Origin: Acholeplasmatales bacterium
GTDB taxonomy: Bacteria; Bacillota_I; Bacilli_A; Acholeplasmatales; Anaeroplasmataceae
NCBI GenBank assembly: GCA_024690445.1
Contig: JAILPD010000066.1
Location: 1-40,944, forward strand
Reading direction: 5' to 3'
Length of the DNA stretch: 40,944 nt
Made by a program: the position numbers and the translations under genes. Within the stretch, counting starts at the first letter, position 1. Each line of letters starts with the position of its first letter. A model generated the notes under the pieces. The model ran no database searches and had not been told where the DNA came from. It saw only the letters and a list, made by a program, of their open reading frames with translations. This document shows, one piece after another, positions 1-7,724 of the stretch.

Positions 1-1218
1 TTTACCAGTACCAGCACCAGGACCTGCAGCTAAACCCTTTGCGATAGGCTTAGCATTTGCTAATTCATCCTTATCAAATCCAGGAAGTAATAGCTTATCA
101 AATGAATAAGCATCAATTCTTAATACTGCTTCCTTTTCATCGATTAATCCTTCATCTACTAAATCACAAGCAATCTTTAAAGCTGCTTGAGGAGTTCTCT
201 TACCATTTCTTGTTTGTAAGAAATATAATTTTCCTTCCTCAACAGTGAATTCCATATCTTGCATATCCTTATAATGGTTTTCCATTAAAGCGATAGTCTT
301 GATAAATTGTTTATAAACATCAGGCATTCTCTTCTCTAATTCTTTAATATTTAATGGAGTTCTAATACCTGCAACTACATCTTCACCCTGTGCGTTAGGT
401 AAATATTCGGCAGAAACTACCTTTTCACCAGTACCAGGATCTCTTGAGAAGGCAACACCAGTACCAGATGTTTCACCCTTATTACCAAATGCCATAGATT
501 GTACATTTACAGCAGTACCCCAAGAATATGGAATATTGTTCATCATACGATAAACCTGAGCACGCTCATTATCCCAGCTTCTAAATACAGCCTCAATTGC
601 TGTAACTAATTGCTTATAAGGATCTGTAGGGAAATCTTCCTTAAATGTCTTCTTATAATAATCCTTGTACTTCTTTACTAATTCCTTCAATTCATCGGCA
701 GTAACTTCAGTATCAAGCTTATAGCCCTTATTCTTCTTTAAATCATCTAACATCTTATCCATATCAGTTCTAGGATGGCCTTTAGCGATATTTGTAAACA
801 TTAGAATGAATCTTCTATATGAATCATATGCAAATCTTACATTATTAGTTTCCTTTGCTAAAACCTCAACAGTCTTATCATTTAAACCTAAATTTAAGAT
901 TGTATCCATCATACCCGGCATAGATACTCTAGCACCAGATCTAACCGAAACTAATAGAGGATTTTTATCTCCACCAAAATTCTTTCCAGTCTTTTGTTCA
1001 ACTACCTTAATAGCAGCGAATACATCATCTATCAATGATTGAGGAAGTTTTCTTCCCTCATTATAATATAATGAACAAGCATCAGTTGTAATAGTAAAAC
1101 CTTGAGGAATTGAAACACCAATGTGTGTCATTTCAGCAAGACCAGCACCCTTACCACCTAAAAGTTCTTTTCCTAATCCATAGGCTTCTTCAAAATGATA
1201 TACATATTTTTTACCCAT
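1..1218 (-). CDS. ppdK: Pyruvate, phosphate dikinase, N-terminal part (cut by window edge)
   Basis: The enzyme interconverts pyruvate, ATP and phosphate with PEP, AMP and pyrophosphate in the cytoplasm. The visible 406 codons start at ATG 1218, preceded by GAGGT, and stay open to base 1. They carry the N-terminal ATP-grasp half: MGKKYVYHF, then GGKGAGLAEM near residue 23, SVRSGARVSMPGMMDTILNLG, YRRFILMF, GTAVNVQSMAFGN, GTGVAFSRDPGTGE and FLQTRNGKRTPQAA. All are standard dikinase blocks. The end (LAAGPGAGTGK) is the lead into the phosphohistidine domain, so the catalytic His and the PEP-binding barrel lie outside the window. With pyruvate kinase at 9037 the cell can run the PEP/pyruvate step in both directions. 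Family assignment is secure. Confidence 0.95.
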   Translation of the reverse strand, partial: MGKKYVYHFEEAYGLGKELLGGKGAGLAEMTHIGVSIPQGFTITTDACSLYYNEGRKLPQSLIDDVFAAIKVVEQKTGKNFGGDKNPLLVSVRSGARVSMPGMMDTILNLGLNDKTVEVLAKETNNVRFAYDSYRRFILMFTNIAKGHPRTDMDKMLDDLKKNKGYKLDTEVTADELKELVKKYKDYYKKTFKEDFPTDPYKQLVTAIEAVFRSWDNERAQVYRMMNNIPYSWGTAVNVQSMAFGNKGETSGTGVAFSRDPGTGEKVVSAEYLPNAQGEDVVAGIRTPLNIKELEKRMPDVYKQFIKTIALMENHYKDMQDMEFTVEEGKLYFLQTRNGKRTPQAALKIACDLVDEGLIDEKEAVLRIDAYSFDKLLLPGFDKDELANAKPIAKGLAAGPGAGTGK

Positions 1219-1268
1219 ATTTTATACCTCACTAACTTATTTAAACATTATTAGGTTACAGTAAATTT

Positions 1269-1297
1269 ATTATACTCTTATATAATTAAAAAATCAA
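1269..1297 (-). promoter_or_regulatory. Promoter of ppdK
   Basis: On the minus strand TTGATT (1292-1297) and a perfect TATAAT (1269-1274) are separated by 17 bases, a good sigma-70/SigA-type promoter. The start would fall near 1262, leaving a leader of about 45 bases before ATG 1218. An 8-bp inverted repeat (1303-1322) lies just upstream of the -35. Confidence 0.7.
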
Positions 1298-1302
1298 TTT
1301 AA

Positions 1303-1322
1303 ATAGTATATTTATATACTAT
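1303..1322. repeat. Inverted repeat upstream of the ppdK promoter
   Basis: ATAGTATA (1303-1310) and TATACTAT (1315-1322) form a perfect 8-bp inverted repeat around TTTA. It ends 5 bases upstream of the ppdK -35 element. It could be a regulator site, or only an A/T-rich chance palindrome. Confidence 0.35.
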
Positions 1323-1359
1323 ATGATAAATCTAACATAATATGTAAAAAATGACTATA

Positions 1360-1389
1360 AAAATAGATAAAATCCAGACGAGCTGGATT
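1360..1389 (-). terminator. Terminator of the diguanylate cyclase gene
   Basis: AATCCAG (1371-1377) pairs with CTGGATT (1383-1389) around a 5-base loop. On the minus strand the hairpin is followed by TTTTATCTATTTTT. It lies 11 bases after the stop of the GGDEF gene and insulates it from ppdK. Confidence 0.8.
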
Positions 1390-1399
1390 CTATTATTTA

Positions 1400-2434
1400 T
1401 TAAAATACTGTTTGGTTTTTACCATTATGCTTTCCTTGGTATAATTTTTCATCTGCCCTTTTAATCCAATCATCAATTGTTAAATCATTTTCATATTTTG
1501 CAGCACCAAGAGTAATAGTTGATTTTAATACCTTACCATCATATTCAAAATCAAATAAATTAATATCAATTCTAATTCTATCTAGTTTAGCAATAGTTTC
1601 ATCGATATTTCCATTTATTTTAGAAATAACAACGAATTCTTCTCCACCCCATCTAGAAACAAAATCATCTTTAGAATTGCCAACCGCAATTCTTGCGATT
1701 TCTTTTAAAACATAATCTCCACATAAGTGACCATTAATATCATTAAATATTTTAAAATTATCAATATCAAATATAGCTAAAATATAATTACCTTTTTGAT
1801 CTCCAATTCTTTCAAAATAATCATTTAAACCATTTCTATTTGCTATATTAGTTAGCCTATCTGTTATAGATTCTTTTTCAATTCTCTTTTCAAGTATAGT
1901 AGTATAATTAGTTAATATAGCTAAGAATGTAATATCAAATCCAAAAGTAATAATAATATTAGATGCGAATATAATACTTAACGCAGTGTCATTTATAACA
2001 ACAAATGGATCATTAAATTTAAACCAAACAAATACAAATGTGAATAATACCATATAGAGTAGGCTTATTCTTATAGGCTTAATATAATTATGGGTACCCT
2101 TAGAAAAATATCCAGCAAAGAATATTAAGCATGTCATACCTATCAATGTAATTTGAAATCCTGATTCAGGACCACAAATTAAAGAGGCAATAACCATATA
2201 AGCAGATATTTCATTAGATACTAAATAAACGTAAGTATTGAATAATTTCTTCTTTATAATTAAGAATTGAATTAAATAAAACGTAATACTTCCAATATTA
2301 ATATAAAGTAATAAATAAACTTCCAAAGCCCAAAAGACTATTAAATATACAATATGAGCAACTAAAAAAACAAGACATGAAAAAAAGCATATCTTATAGA
2401 TAACTTCATCTCTAGTTAAGCTTTTTTTATTCAT
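1400..2434 (-). CDS. Membrane diguanylate cyclase (GGDEF domain)
   Basis: This 344-residue protein should make cyclic di-GMP from GTP. The first 175 or so residues form about six hydrophobic segments with short loops and no recognised sensor domain. The GGDEF domain fills residues 180-344: DRLTNIANRNGL (192-203), DIDNFKIFNDINGH, GDYVL, then the active site RWGGEEF with GGEEF at 263-267, and ITLGAA near the end. The inhibitory I-site (RxxD, five residues before GGEEF) reads SKDD here, so product inhibition through that site is probably missing. ATG 2434 follows GGGTGAT. It is monocistronic with its own terminator and transcribed away from the AraC-type gene. No EAL, HD-GYP or PilZ protein is seen in the window. 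Confidence 0.9.
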   Translation of the reverse strand: MNKKSLTRDEVIYKICFFSCLVFLVAHIVYLIVFWALEVYLLLYINIGSITFYLIQFLIIKKKLFNTYVYLVSNEISAYMVIASLICGPESGFQITLIGMTCLIFFAGYFSKGTHNYIKPIRISLLYMVLFTFVFVWFKFNDPFVVINDTALSIIFASNIIITFGFDITFLAILTNYTTILEKRIEKESITDRLTNIANRNGLNDYFERIGDQKGNYILAIFDIDNFKIFNDINGHLCGDYVLKEIARIAVGNSKDDFVSRWGGEEFVVISKINGNIDETIAKLDRIRIDINLFDFEYDGKVLKSTITLGAAKYENDLTIDDWIKRADEKLYQGKHNGKNQTVF

Positions 2435-2458
2435 ATTATCACCCGCTCTATTTACTTG

Positions 2459-2467
2459 ATTATACCA
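2459..2467 (-). promoter_or_regulatory. Extended -10 promoter of the GGDEF gene
   Basis: The minus strand reads TGGTATAAT (TGn-TATAAT), a perfect extended -10, about 25 bases upstream of ATG 2434. No good -35 is visible, which is usual for extended -10 promoters. Confidence 0.5.
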
Positions 2468-2537
2468 ATATATTTCTATAAATGATAGACATCTTGTGTA
2501 TTATTTTAAAAAAAATATCTATAAATTATCGATTTTT

Positions 2538-2566
2538 TTGTCATATTATAGTAAAAATCATATAAT
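2538..2566 (+). promoter_or_regulatory. Promoter of the AraC-type regulator
   Basis: TTGTCA (2538-2543), a 17-base spacer and TATAAT (2561-2566) form a near-consensus promoter. The expected start near 2573 leaves only about 11 bases before ATG 2584, just enough for the AGGTG ribosome binding site. Confidence 0.75.
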
Positions 2567-2583
2567 TAAATTAGGTGATTGAT

Positions 2584-3402
2584 ATGTTTGTATGTAATGA
2601 ATCAATAAAATTCATGATGGCTAAAATTTATTTTAGTTTAGCTGAATTTTCTATTCTTGAAATTAAAGAACCAACAAATTTAAAATTCCAAGGTGTAGAT
2701 ACATTAGTATTTATTTTAATAAAAAAAGGAAACGGAAAAGTAATAATAAATAAAAAAGAATTTTTAATCACAGAAGATTCATACATAGTTATCGCTCCAT
2801 TTTCTGCATATCAATTAATACCAGATGGATATTTAGAATATTATAGTTTTTATTTATCAATTGATAAATCAAGAGGATATCAAAACTATACATATTTATT
2901 AAATGATAGTAGAGTTGGTATAGATAAATATGATATAGCCTATTTATTTAATATGCTTTATAAAGAATTTAAAGAAAAACAAATAGGATATAGTGAAATA
3001 GCTGTATCTATGTTTAAAACAATAATTGTTTCAATATTAAGAGATGAAAATATAACAGGTGAAAGATTATCATATTGGAAATTAAATAATTCTCAATTTC
3101 AAATTGAGCAATTATTACAAAATGAATTTAAGACTATTACATTAGATGAATTAGCCAACAAATTATTTATGTCACCAAGAGATTTACAAAGATATTTAAA
3201 AGAAAATTATAGAAAATCTTTTATCGAATTAAGAAATGATGCTAGAATGGCATTTGCTGCAAATAAGCTTAAATATACAGACTTATCAATAGCTGATATT
3301 TCTGATTTAGTAGGTTATTCTTCTATCGAACACTTTAGTTATGCTTTTAAAAAATATTATGGAATATCACCTTTAAAATATAGAAAGAGTGATGAAAATT
3401 AA
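2584..3402 (+). CDS. AraC-family transcriptional regulator
   Basis: A 272-residue DNA-binding regulator. The N-terminal half is a cupin-like effector domain (VFILIKKGNGKVIINKKE and EDSYIVIAPFSAYQLIP, the usual beta-barrel strands of AraC sensor domains). The C-terminal 90 residues hold two helix-turn-helix motifs: ITLDELANKLFMSPRDLQRYLK and LSIADISDLVGYSSIEHFSYAFKK, ending with the family signature YYGISPLKYRK. I chose ATG 2584 over the upstream GTG 2575 because AGGTG at 2573-2577 would be the ribosome binding site for it. Effector and targets cannot be read from the sequence. No sugar gene is adjacent; the divergent neighbour is the diguanylate cyclase, so control of that gene is possible but unproven. 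Confidence 0.88.
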   Translation: MFVCNESIKFMMAKIYFSLAEFSILEIKEPTNLKFQGVDTLVFILIKKGNGKVIINKKEFLITEDSYIVIAPFSAYQLIPDGYLEYYSFYLSIDKSRGYQNYTYLLNDSRVGIDKYDIAYLFNMLYKEFKEKQIGYSEIAVSMFKTIIVSILRDENITGERLSYWKLNNSQFQIEQLLQNEFKTITLDELANKLFMSPRDLQRYLKENYRKSFIELRNDARMAFAANKLKYTDLSIADISDLVGYSSIEHFSYAFKKYYGISPLKYRKSDEN

Positions 3403-3425
3403 AAGACAGTCGCCGACTGTCTTTT
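3401..3425. terminator. Bidirectional terminator between araC-type gene and ispE
   Basis: AAAAGACAGTC (3401-3411), loop GCC, GACTGTCTTTT (3415-3425): a perfect 11-bp stem flanked by A and T runs. It serves both converging genes and overlaps both stop codons. Confidence 0.9.
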
Positions 3426-4249
3426 TAAATACTCTTAACTTCTTTAATAAATACTGATGCATCAAACATATTATTAATTATTTCAAGGTTATCATCTTCA
3501 TAATCTAATACATACATTGTAGGACCAGAACCTGACACATATACCTTAAGTCCAATTAATGATAATTTTACAAAGATATTACTCATCTCATCACTTAATG
3601 ATAAAGCAACATCACCTAAATCATTAAAGATATTATTCTTTAATAATTCCAAATTATCTTCTTCTAATGCTTTTAATAAATTAAATAATTCTTTTTCTTT
3701 ACTAATACCACTGTATTGATAATGCTTATAAACCTCTTTTGTTGATAAACCAGCCTCTGGTTTAATTAATAAAATCTTAAATGGCTTAATATTAGAATTA
3801 ACAATATTTATTTTTTCTCCTCTTCCTGTACATAGTGCAGGCTTTTCTTTAATAAAGAATGGAACATCACTTCCAAGCTTTGATGCTAATTCTAATAGTT
3901 CATAATCAGAAAGATTTGCATCATAAAGCTTGTTTAAGCCTCTTAATGTTGCCGCTCCATCTGTTGAACCACCTGCTAAGCCAGCCTGATAAGGAATATT
4001 CTTTTTTAATTTAATAAATACTCCACCACTTATCTTAGTATATTCAAAGAATAATTTGCTTGCTTTAACAACGATATTATCATTTGGAAATGGATCATTT
4101 TCTACACTAATGTCGCTTGCTTTTTCAAAAGTTAATTCATCATAAATATCAATTGGTATCATTAAATTATTTACCATATGATATCCATCTTTAACATCCA
4201 TAACCTCAAGAGCTAAATTCATTTTAGCATGTGCTTTTTCCTTAATCAT
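3425..4249 (-). CDS. ispE: 4-diphosphocytidyl-2-C-methyl-D-erythritol kinase
   Basis: IspE phosphorylates CDP-methylerythritol with ATP, the fourth step of the MEP pathway to isoprenoid precursors, in the cytoplasm. It is a GHMP kinase: the N-terminal KAHAKMNLAL holds the catalytic Lys, the glycine-rich phosphate loop is PYQAGLAGGSTDGAA, then LGSDVPFFI, and the C-terminal motif is SGSGPTMYVL. About 274 residues, normal for the family. I take ATG 4249 as start because the GAGG 7 bases upstream fits it; an in-frame ATG at 4261 lacks that spacing. The start overlaps the ksgA stop by 8 bases, so the two are translationally coupled. It is the last gene of the HD-rnmV-ksgA-ispE operon. Confidence 0.95.
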   Translation of the reverse strand: MIKEKAHAKMNLALEVMDVKDGYHMVNNLMIPIDIYDELTFEKASDISVENDPFPNDNIVVKASKLFFEYTKISGGVFIKLKKNIPYQAGLAGGSTDGAATLRGLNKLYDANLSDYELLELASKLGSDVPFFIKEKPALCTGRGEKINIVNSNIKPFKILLIKPEAGLSTKEVYKHYQYSGISKEKELFNLLKALEEDNLELLKNNIFNDLGDVALSLSDEMSNIFVKLSLIGLKVYVSGSGPTMYVLDYEDDNLEIINNMFDASVFIKEVKSI

Positions 4250-5108
4250 TTTTAGCCTCATTCATATAATCACTCAATTTAATAAAGTCATCAATAGATA
4301 ATTCCTCAGCTCTAATAGATTCTTTATATCCATTATCGCTTAGCATTTTATATATAAAATCCTTTGAATATTTACTACTTAAATTATTTACTAATGTCTT
4401 TCTTCTTTGTGTAAATGATTGTTTTACTAAATTAAAGAATAATTCCTCATTCTTTGGAAAATATTTCTTTTTTTCATATAAATCTAATCTTACAACCGCA
4501 GAATCTACATTAGGGGCAGGAATAAATGCAGTTCTTGGAACATTAATTCTAGTTTTAGCTATTCCTCTATATAAAATTGCAATACTAATAGCCGCGTAAT
4601 CCTTTGTCTTAGGCTTAGATGTTAATCTTTCCGCTACTTCCTTTTGCATCATCATGACATATCTAGTAATTAAATCAGTCTTTGATAATGTATTTAAAAT
4701 AATTGGAGTAGTAATGTAATATGGTAAATTAGCTACTAAATAGACATTCTTAAATTCCTTTTTATATTTATTAATATCGCTATTAATATCAGCATTTAAA
4801 ATATCCTGATTAATAATTTCATAATTATCATAATATTTTAAATTCTCTTTTAAAATAGGAATAAGCTCATTATCTATTTCATAAGCTAATACGAATCCGG
4901 CCTTTTTACATAATACCTCAGTTAATGAACCTAAACCTGGTCCTACTTCAATAACTATTGTATCCTTATCACATTCGCTTACATCTACTATTTGATTTAA
5001 TATCTTTTCATCCTTTAAGAAATTTTGACCAAATTTCTTTTTAGCATGAATATCATTTGTCTTCATTGTATGATTAATGAAAACAGAATTACCTATTTTA
5101 TTTGGCAT
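4242..5108 (-). CDS. rsmA (ksgA): 16S rRNA dimethyladenosine transferase
   Basis: KsgA uses S-adenosylmethionine to dimethylate two adjacent adenines in the 3' terminal helix of 16S rRNA, a late small-subunit maturation step. The protein (288 residues) shows the Rossmann methyltransferase motifs in order: KKKFGQNFLKDEKIL near residue 23, IEVGPGLGSLTEVL (SAM loop), YEIDNELIPIL, NQDILNAD and the catalytic ANLPYYITTPI. Then come the LTSKPKTKDYAAIS and VDSAVVRL segments and a helical C-terminal domain with SFTQRRKTLVNNL. ATG 5108 follows GAGG at 7 bases and overlaps the end of rnmV by 16 bases. This order, with rnmV before and ispE after, is common in Firmicutes. Confidence 0.96.
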   Translation of the reverse strand: MPNKIGNSVFINHTMKTNDIHAKKKFGQNFLKDEKILNQIVDVSECDKDTIVIEVGPGLGSLTEVLCKKAGFVLAYEIDNELIPILKENLKYYDNYEIINQDILNADINSDINKYKKEFKNVYLVANLPYYITTPIILNTLSKTDLITRYVMMMQKEVAERLTSKPKTKDYAAISIAILYRGIAKTRINVPRTAFIPAPNVDSAVVRLDLYEKKKYFPKNEELFFNLVKQSFTQRRKTLVNNLSSKYSKDFIYKMLSDNGYKESIRAEELSIDDFIKLSDYMNEAKND

Positions 5109-5630
5109 AATAAATCCTCTAATTTCTCTTTTGTAATACCAATTAAATTTAATCTTTTTAGAAATGTTTTATTATTAGGTCTTCCAATATTTAGCTTATC
5201 TGATATCTTATCTCTAAGCTCTCCACTATTTTCTTTGCCTGTTAATCCAAGTTCAAATAAATCTAAATTAGAAATTGTTTCATTTGATGCATTATTTTCA
5301 TATACATTTTCTAAGCATTCAATTATTACTTCTTTTGAAGCATGCTCAACACCTAACTTTTTATTATTAGATGAATGGGCATCCTTTTTTCTAATAAAGG
5401 CATGCTTACAATTAGGAACAATCTCTTCTATCTTTGCTCTTATTCTTTCACCTGGATAATCAGGGTCAGTAAAAACAATTATATTGTGATTCTTACTTAA
5501 TTCTTTAAATATAATTGATAGTCTCTATACTAATTTCAGACCCATTAGTTATAACACAATTTGCATTAGGATAAGCCTCATGAATCTTAATTACATCATG
5601 AGTACCCTCTACTACTATAATATCTTCCAT
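5093..5630 (-). pseudogene. rnmV: Ribonuclease M5, interrupted by a +1 frameshift (or an assembly error)
   Basis: RNase M5 matures 5S rRNA ends. ATG 5630 opens a Toprim domain (MEDIIVVEGTHDVIKIHEAY, then CVITNGSEISIE), but that frame stops at TAA 5505-5507. The next frame takes over without a start codon: LSIIFKELSKNHN, IIVFTDPDYPGERIR (the Toprim DxD motif), VPNCKHAFIRKKDA, KLGVEHASKEVI, then a C-terminal part ending IGITKEKLEDLLCQIK, with TAG 5093-5095 inside ksgA. The switch must lie within 5508-5524, because the second frame has a TAG at 5525-5527. Removing one base restores 178 codons and normal family spacing between NGS and TDPD. The rest of the gene is undamaged and sits correctly between the HD gene (2-base gap) and ksgA. 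A recent mutation, a sequencing error or recoding are all possible. Confidence 0.85.
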
Positions 5631-5632
5631 AT

Positions 5633-6838
5633 TTAATCTTCAAAATAATATATTCTATTAATCTCTGTATAGCTTGATGAGACTAAGCTTTTAATAATAG
5701 GTGAATATTTATCTAATGATTTTACTGAACCATTTGGAAGTAGCACCTTAATATCATTAATATCACTCTTTTTACTATGCATATAAGCCTGTCCTTTAGC
5801 ACTTACAAACTTAATAAAATATTTATCGTCCTTATATTTATTCTTTAATCCTTCAATGAATGCTGGATCTGGATCATCAGCTAAATCAATAACTTTAAAT
5901 AAATGTCTATATAAGAAAGCATTACAAAGTCTAGCTAATATCTTATCCTTTGAATGAGATAATTGCTTAATAAATCCAGTAACATAATAATCATCTAATT
6001 CATTATAAGCATCTAAATTATTAGAATCATTTAATACTTTAATAAATGTTCCAATCTTAGCCTCAAAGCGATATCCTTCCCTATGTAAATCTAGGATTCT
6101 TTGGTAAATAGCCTCTAATACTACTTCAAAGCTTCTAGCAGTTGGATGATAATAAACCTGGAAATACATATGATATCTACTCATTAGATATGATTCAATA
6201 GAATGAACACCAGATGCCTTACATAATATCTTATTATCTTGAACCTTCATACTACGCATAATACGGAAATAATCTATATTACCATAGGCCGCACCAGTCA
6301 TATAAGCGTCTCTTGATAAATAATCCATTCTATCTACATCTAATTGAGAAGATACTAATGATTCGATTAATGGATATCTACCATCATGATCTATTACACT
6401 TGCAATATCAGAAGCTAAACCTTCTTGAATGCTTAATACATCATTTATTTCAGTTCCCTTAGTTGTAATAATTTTAGTTGTATATTCTTCATGAGTAACT
6501 GATATAACATTTTCAAACGCATGTGAAAAAGGACCATGTCCAACATCATGCAATAGGGCAGCACATAAAAACAATACTTTCTCATATTCAGATATTTCAT
6601 TCATACCATCGACGTTAGTAATTACTAAGTTAGCCATATGATAAGCGCCTAAGGAATGAGTGAATCTAGAATGCTCAGCAGTTTGGAATACCATTCCTAC
6701 TCCAGCAAGCTGTCTAATTCTTCTTAGTCTTTGAATTTCCTTAGTATTAATCAAATCACTAATTATCTTATAATCGACACTGATATATCCATATAATGGA
6801 TCTCTAAATACTTTAGTTCTTGATAGCTTAGTAAACAT
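5633..6838 (-). CDS. HD-domain dNTP triphosphohydrolase-like protein (YwfO/SAMHD1 type)
   Basis: A 401-residue cytoplasmic metal-dependent phosphohydrolase of the COG1078 family, whose characterised members cut dNTPs to nucleoside and triphosphate. The metal site is clear: HSRFTHSLGAYHMANL gives the first His, LLHDVGHGPFSHAFE holds the HD pair and the next His, and SSQLDVDRMDYLSRDAYMTGAAYG provides the final Asp and the substrate-binding Tyr region. The N-terminal VFRDPLYGYISVD is the usual opening. Length fits the family. ATG 6838 follows GGGAG. It heads the operon with rnmV, ksgA and ispE. Actual nucleotide specificity and allosteric control cannot be told from sequence. Confidence 0.9.
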   Translation of the reverse strand: MFTKLSRTKVFRDPLYGYISVDYKIISDLINTKEIQRLRRIRQLAGVGMVFQTAEHSRFTHSLGAYHMANLVITNVDGMNEISEYEKVLFLCAALLHDVGHGPFSHAFENVISVTHEEYTTKIITTKGTEINDVLSIQEGLASDIASVIDHDGRYPLIESLVSSQLDVDRMDYLSRDAYMTGAAYGNIDYFRIMRSMKVQDNKILCKASGVHSIESYLMSRYHMYFQVYYHPTARSFEVVLEAIYQRILDLHREGYRFEAKIGTFIKVLNDSNNLDAYNELDDYYVTGFIKQLSHSKDKILARLCNAFLYRHLFKVIDLADDPDPAFIEGLKNKYKDDKYFIKFVSAKGQAYMHSKKSDINDIKVLLPNGSVKSLDKYSPIIKSLVSSSYTEINRIYYFED

Positions 6839-6862
6839 TATATCAAACTCCCTACATTTAAC

Positions 6863-6871
6863 ATTATAACA
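6863..6871 (-). promoter_or_regulatory. Extended -10 promoter of the HD-rnmV-ksgA-ispE operon
   Basis: The minus strand reads TGTTATAAT, a TGn-TATAAT extended -10, 25 bases upstream of ATG 6838 and just after the terminator of the upstream ABC exporter genes. Confidence 0.5.
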
Positions 6872-6884
6872 TTAAAATTCAAAA

Positions 6885-6924
6885 ATAAGAAAAAGAGTAA
6901 TAATGTAGAAACAAAATTACTCTT
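6885..6924 (-). terminator. Terminator of the ABC-2 exporter operon
   Basis: AAGAGTAA (6893-6900) pairs with TTACTCTT (6917-6924) around a 16-base loop. On the minus strand it is followed by TTTCTTATTTTT. It lies 17 bases after the permease stop. Confidence 0.75.
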
Positions 6925-6941
6925 AATTTTATATACGTTTA

Positions 6942-7724
6942 TTATTTTAAATCATTCTTTAAGAATAATGCTAATCCAAGTACAGTATTTAAAGCACCAA
7001 AAACAATTAATGATAAGAAACCTTCAATAAATAATGAATCAGATAATTCAAAACTTGCCATTGAGCTATTTGCAAATAAAGGAATGAAATATACAAGTCC
7101 TTTAAATTTTTCATAATCAAGTACTGAAATAATTGTACAAATAAATGATAAGCCTAAGCAACAAGCAATTGTTAATACAATCGCAAGTGGAGTCGAATTA
7201 ATTAATAAGGTAAATAATGTAGAAATTGTAGCCACAAATAAGAAACTTACAAATCCAATAATTAATATATAAAATAATTCCTTAACATCTACACTCTTTC
7301 CATATCCAAATAATAAGCATGAGAATAATGCCATTACTCCAGAATAAATAAAGATAATGCATAAGTTATAAATCATTGTTACTATAAGATGAGAAAAATA
7401 AATTGATTTACGATTATGTCCAGAAATAATTTTATTTCTTAATGTTCCGTTCTTTAAATCACTAGATACAAAAATAGCACCAAAGATTGGTAATATTAAA
7501 CCAAAATTATCTGTAAGTGAAAATGATGAAGCTATCATTCTTCTACCGCTAAACATAGACTTAATTACGCCACTATCATCAACCATTGCACTTTCAGCTA
7601 TCTTTGAAACTCCATAGGACATCATTACTAATACTAATGGTATTAAAACTGCTAATACAATACTAACCTTTAATACCTTACTTTTAAGAATTCGGTAAAA
7701 ATCAGCTTTTAATAAATTAAGCAT
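6942..7724 (-). CDS. ABC-2 type exporter permease
   Basis: A 260-residue integral membrane protein that pairs with the ATPase encoded just before it. It opens with a short amphipathic start (MLNLLKADFYRILKSK) typical of ABC-2 permeases. It has a first membrane segment at about residues 19-39, a loop of about 30 residues, and five further hydrophobic segments to the C-terminus (for example LILPIFGAIFVSSDL followed by NGTLRNKIISGHNR, a recurrent ABC-2 element). ATG 7724 follows GGAGG and overlaps the ATPase stop by 8 bases, so the two are translationally coupled. Substrate is unknown; such pairs export antibiotics, lantibiotics or lipids, but no substrate gene is nearby. Confidence 0.88.
   Translation of the reverse strand: MLNLLKADFYRILKSKVLKVSIVLAVLIPLVLVMMSYGVSKIAESAMVDDSGVIKSMFSGRRMIASSFSLTDNFGLILPIFGAIFVSSDLKNGTLRNKIISGHNRKSIYFSHLIVTMIYNLCIIFIYSGVMALFSCLLFGYGKSVDVKELFYILIIGFVSFLFVATISTLFTLLINSTPLAIVLTIACCLGLSFICTIISVLDYEKFKGLVYFIPLFANSSMASFELSDSLFIEGFLSLIVFGALNTVLGLALFLKNDLK

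Noticed and set aside
57..1042. Plus-strand open frames in the first kilobase
   Set aside because: They are antisense to the conserved ppdK coding region.
5025..5459. Plus-strand open frame of 144 codons
   Set aside because: It is antisense to the RNase M5 and KsgA genes, whose protein motifs are clear; it has no recognisable product.
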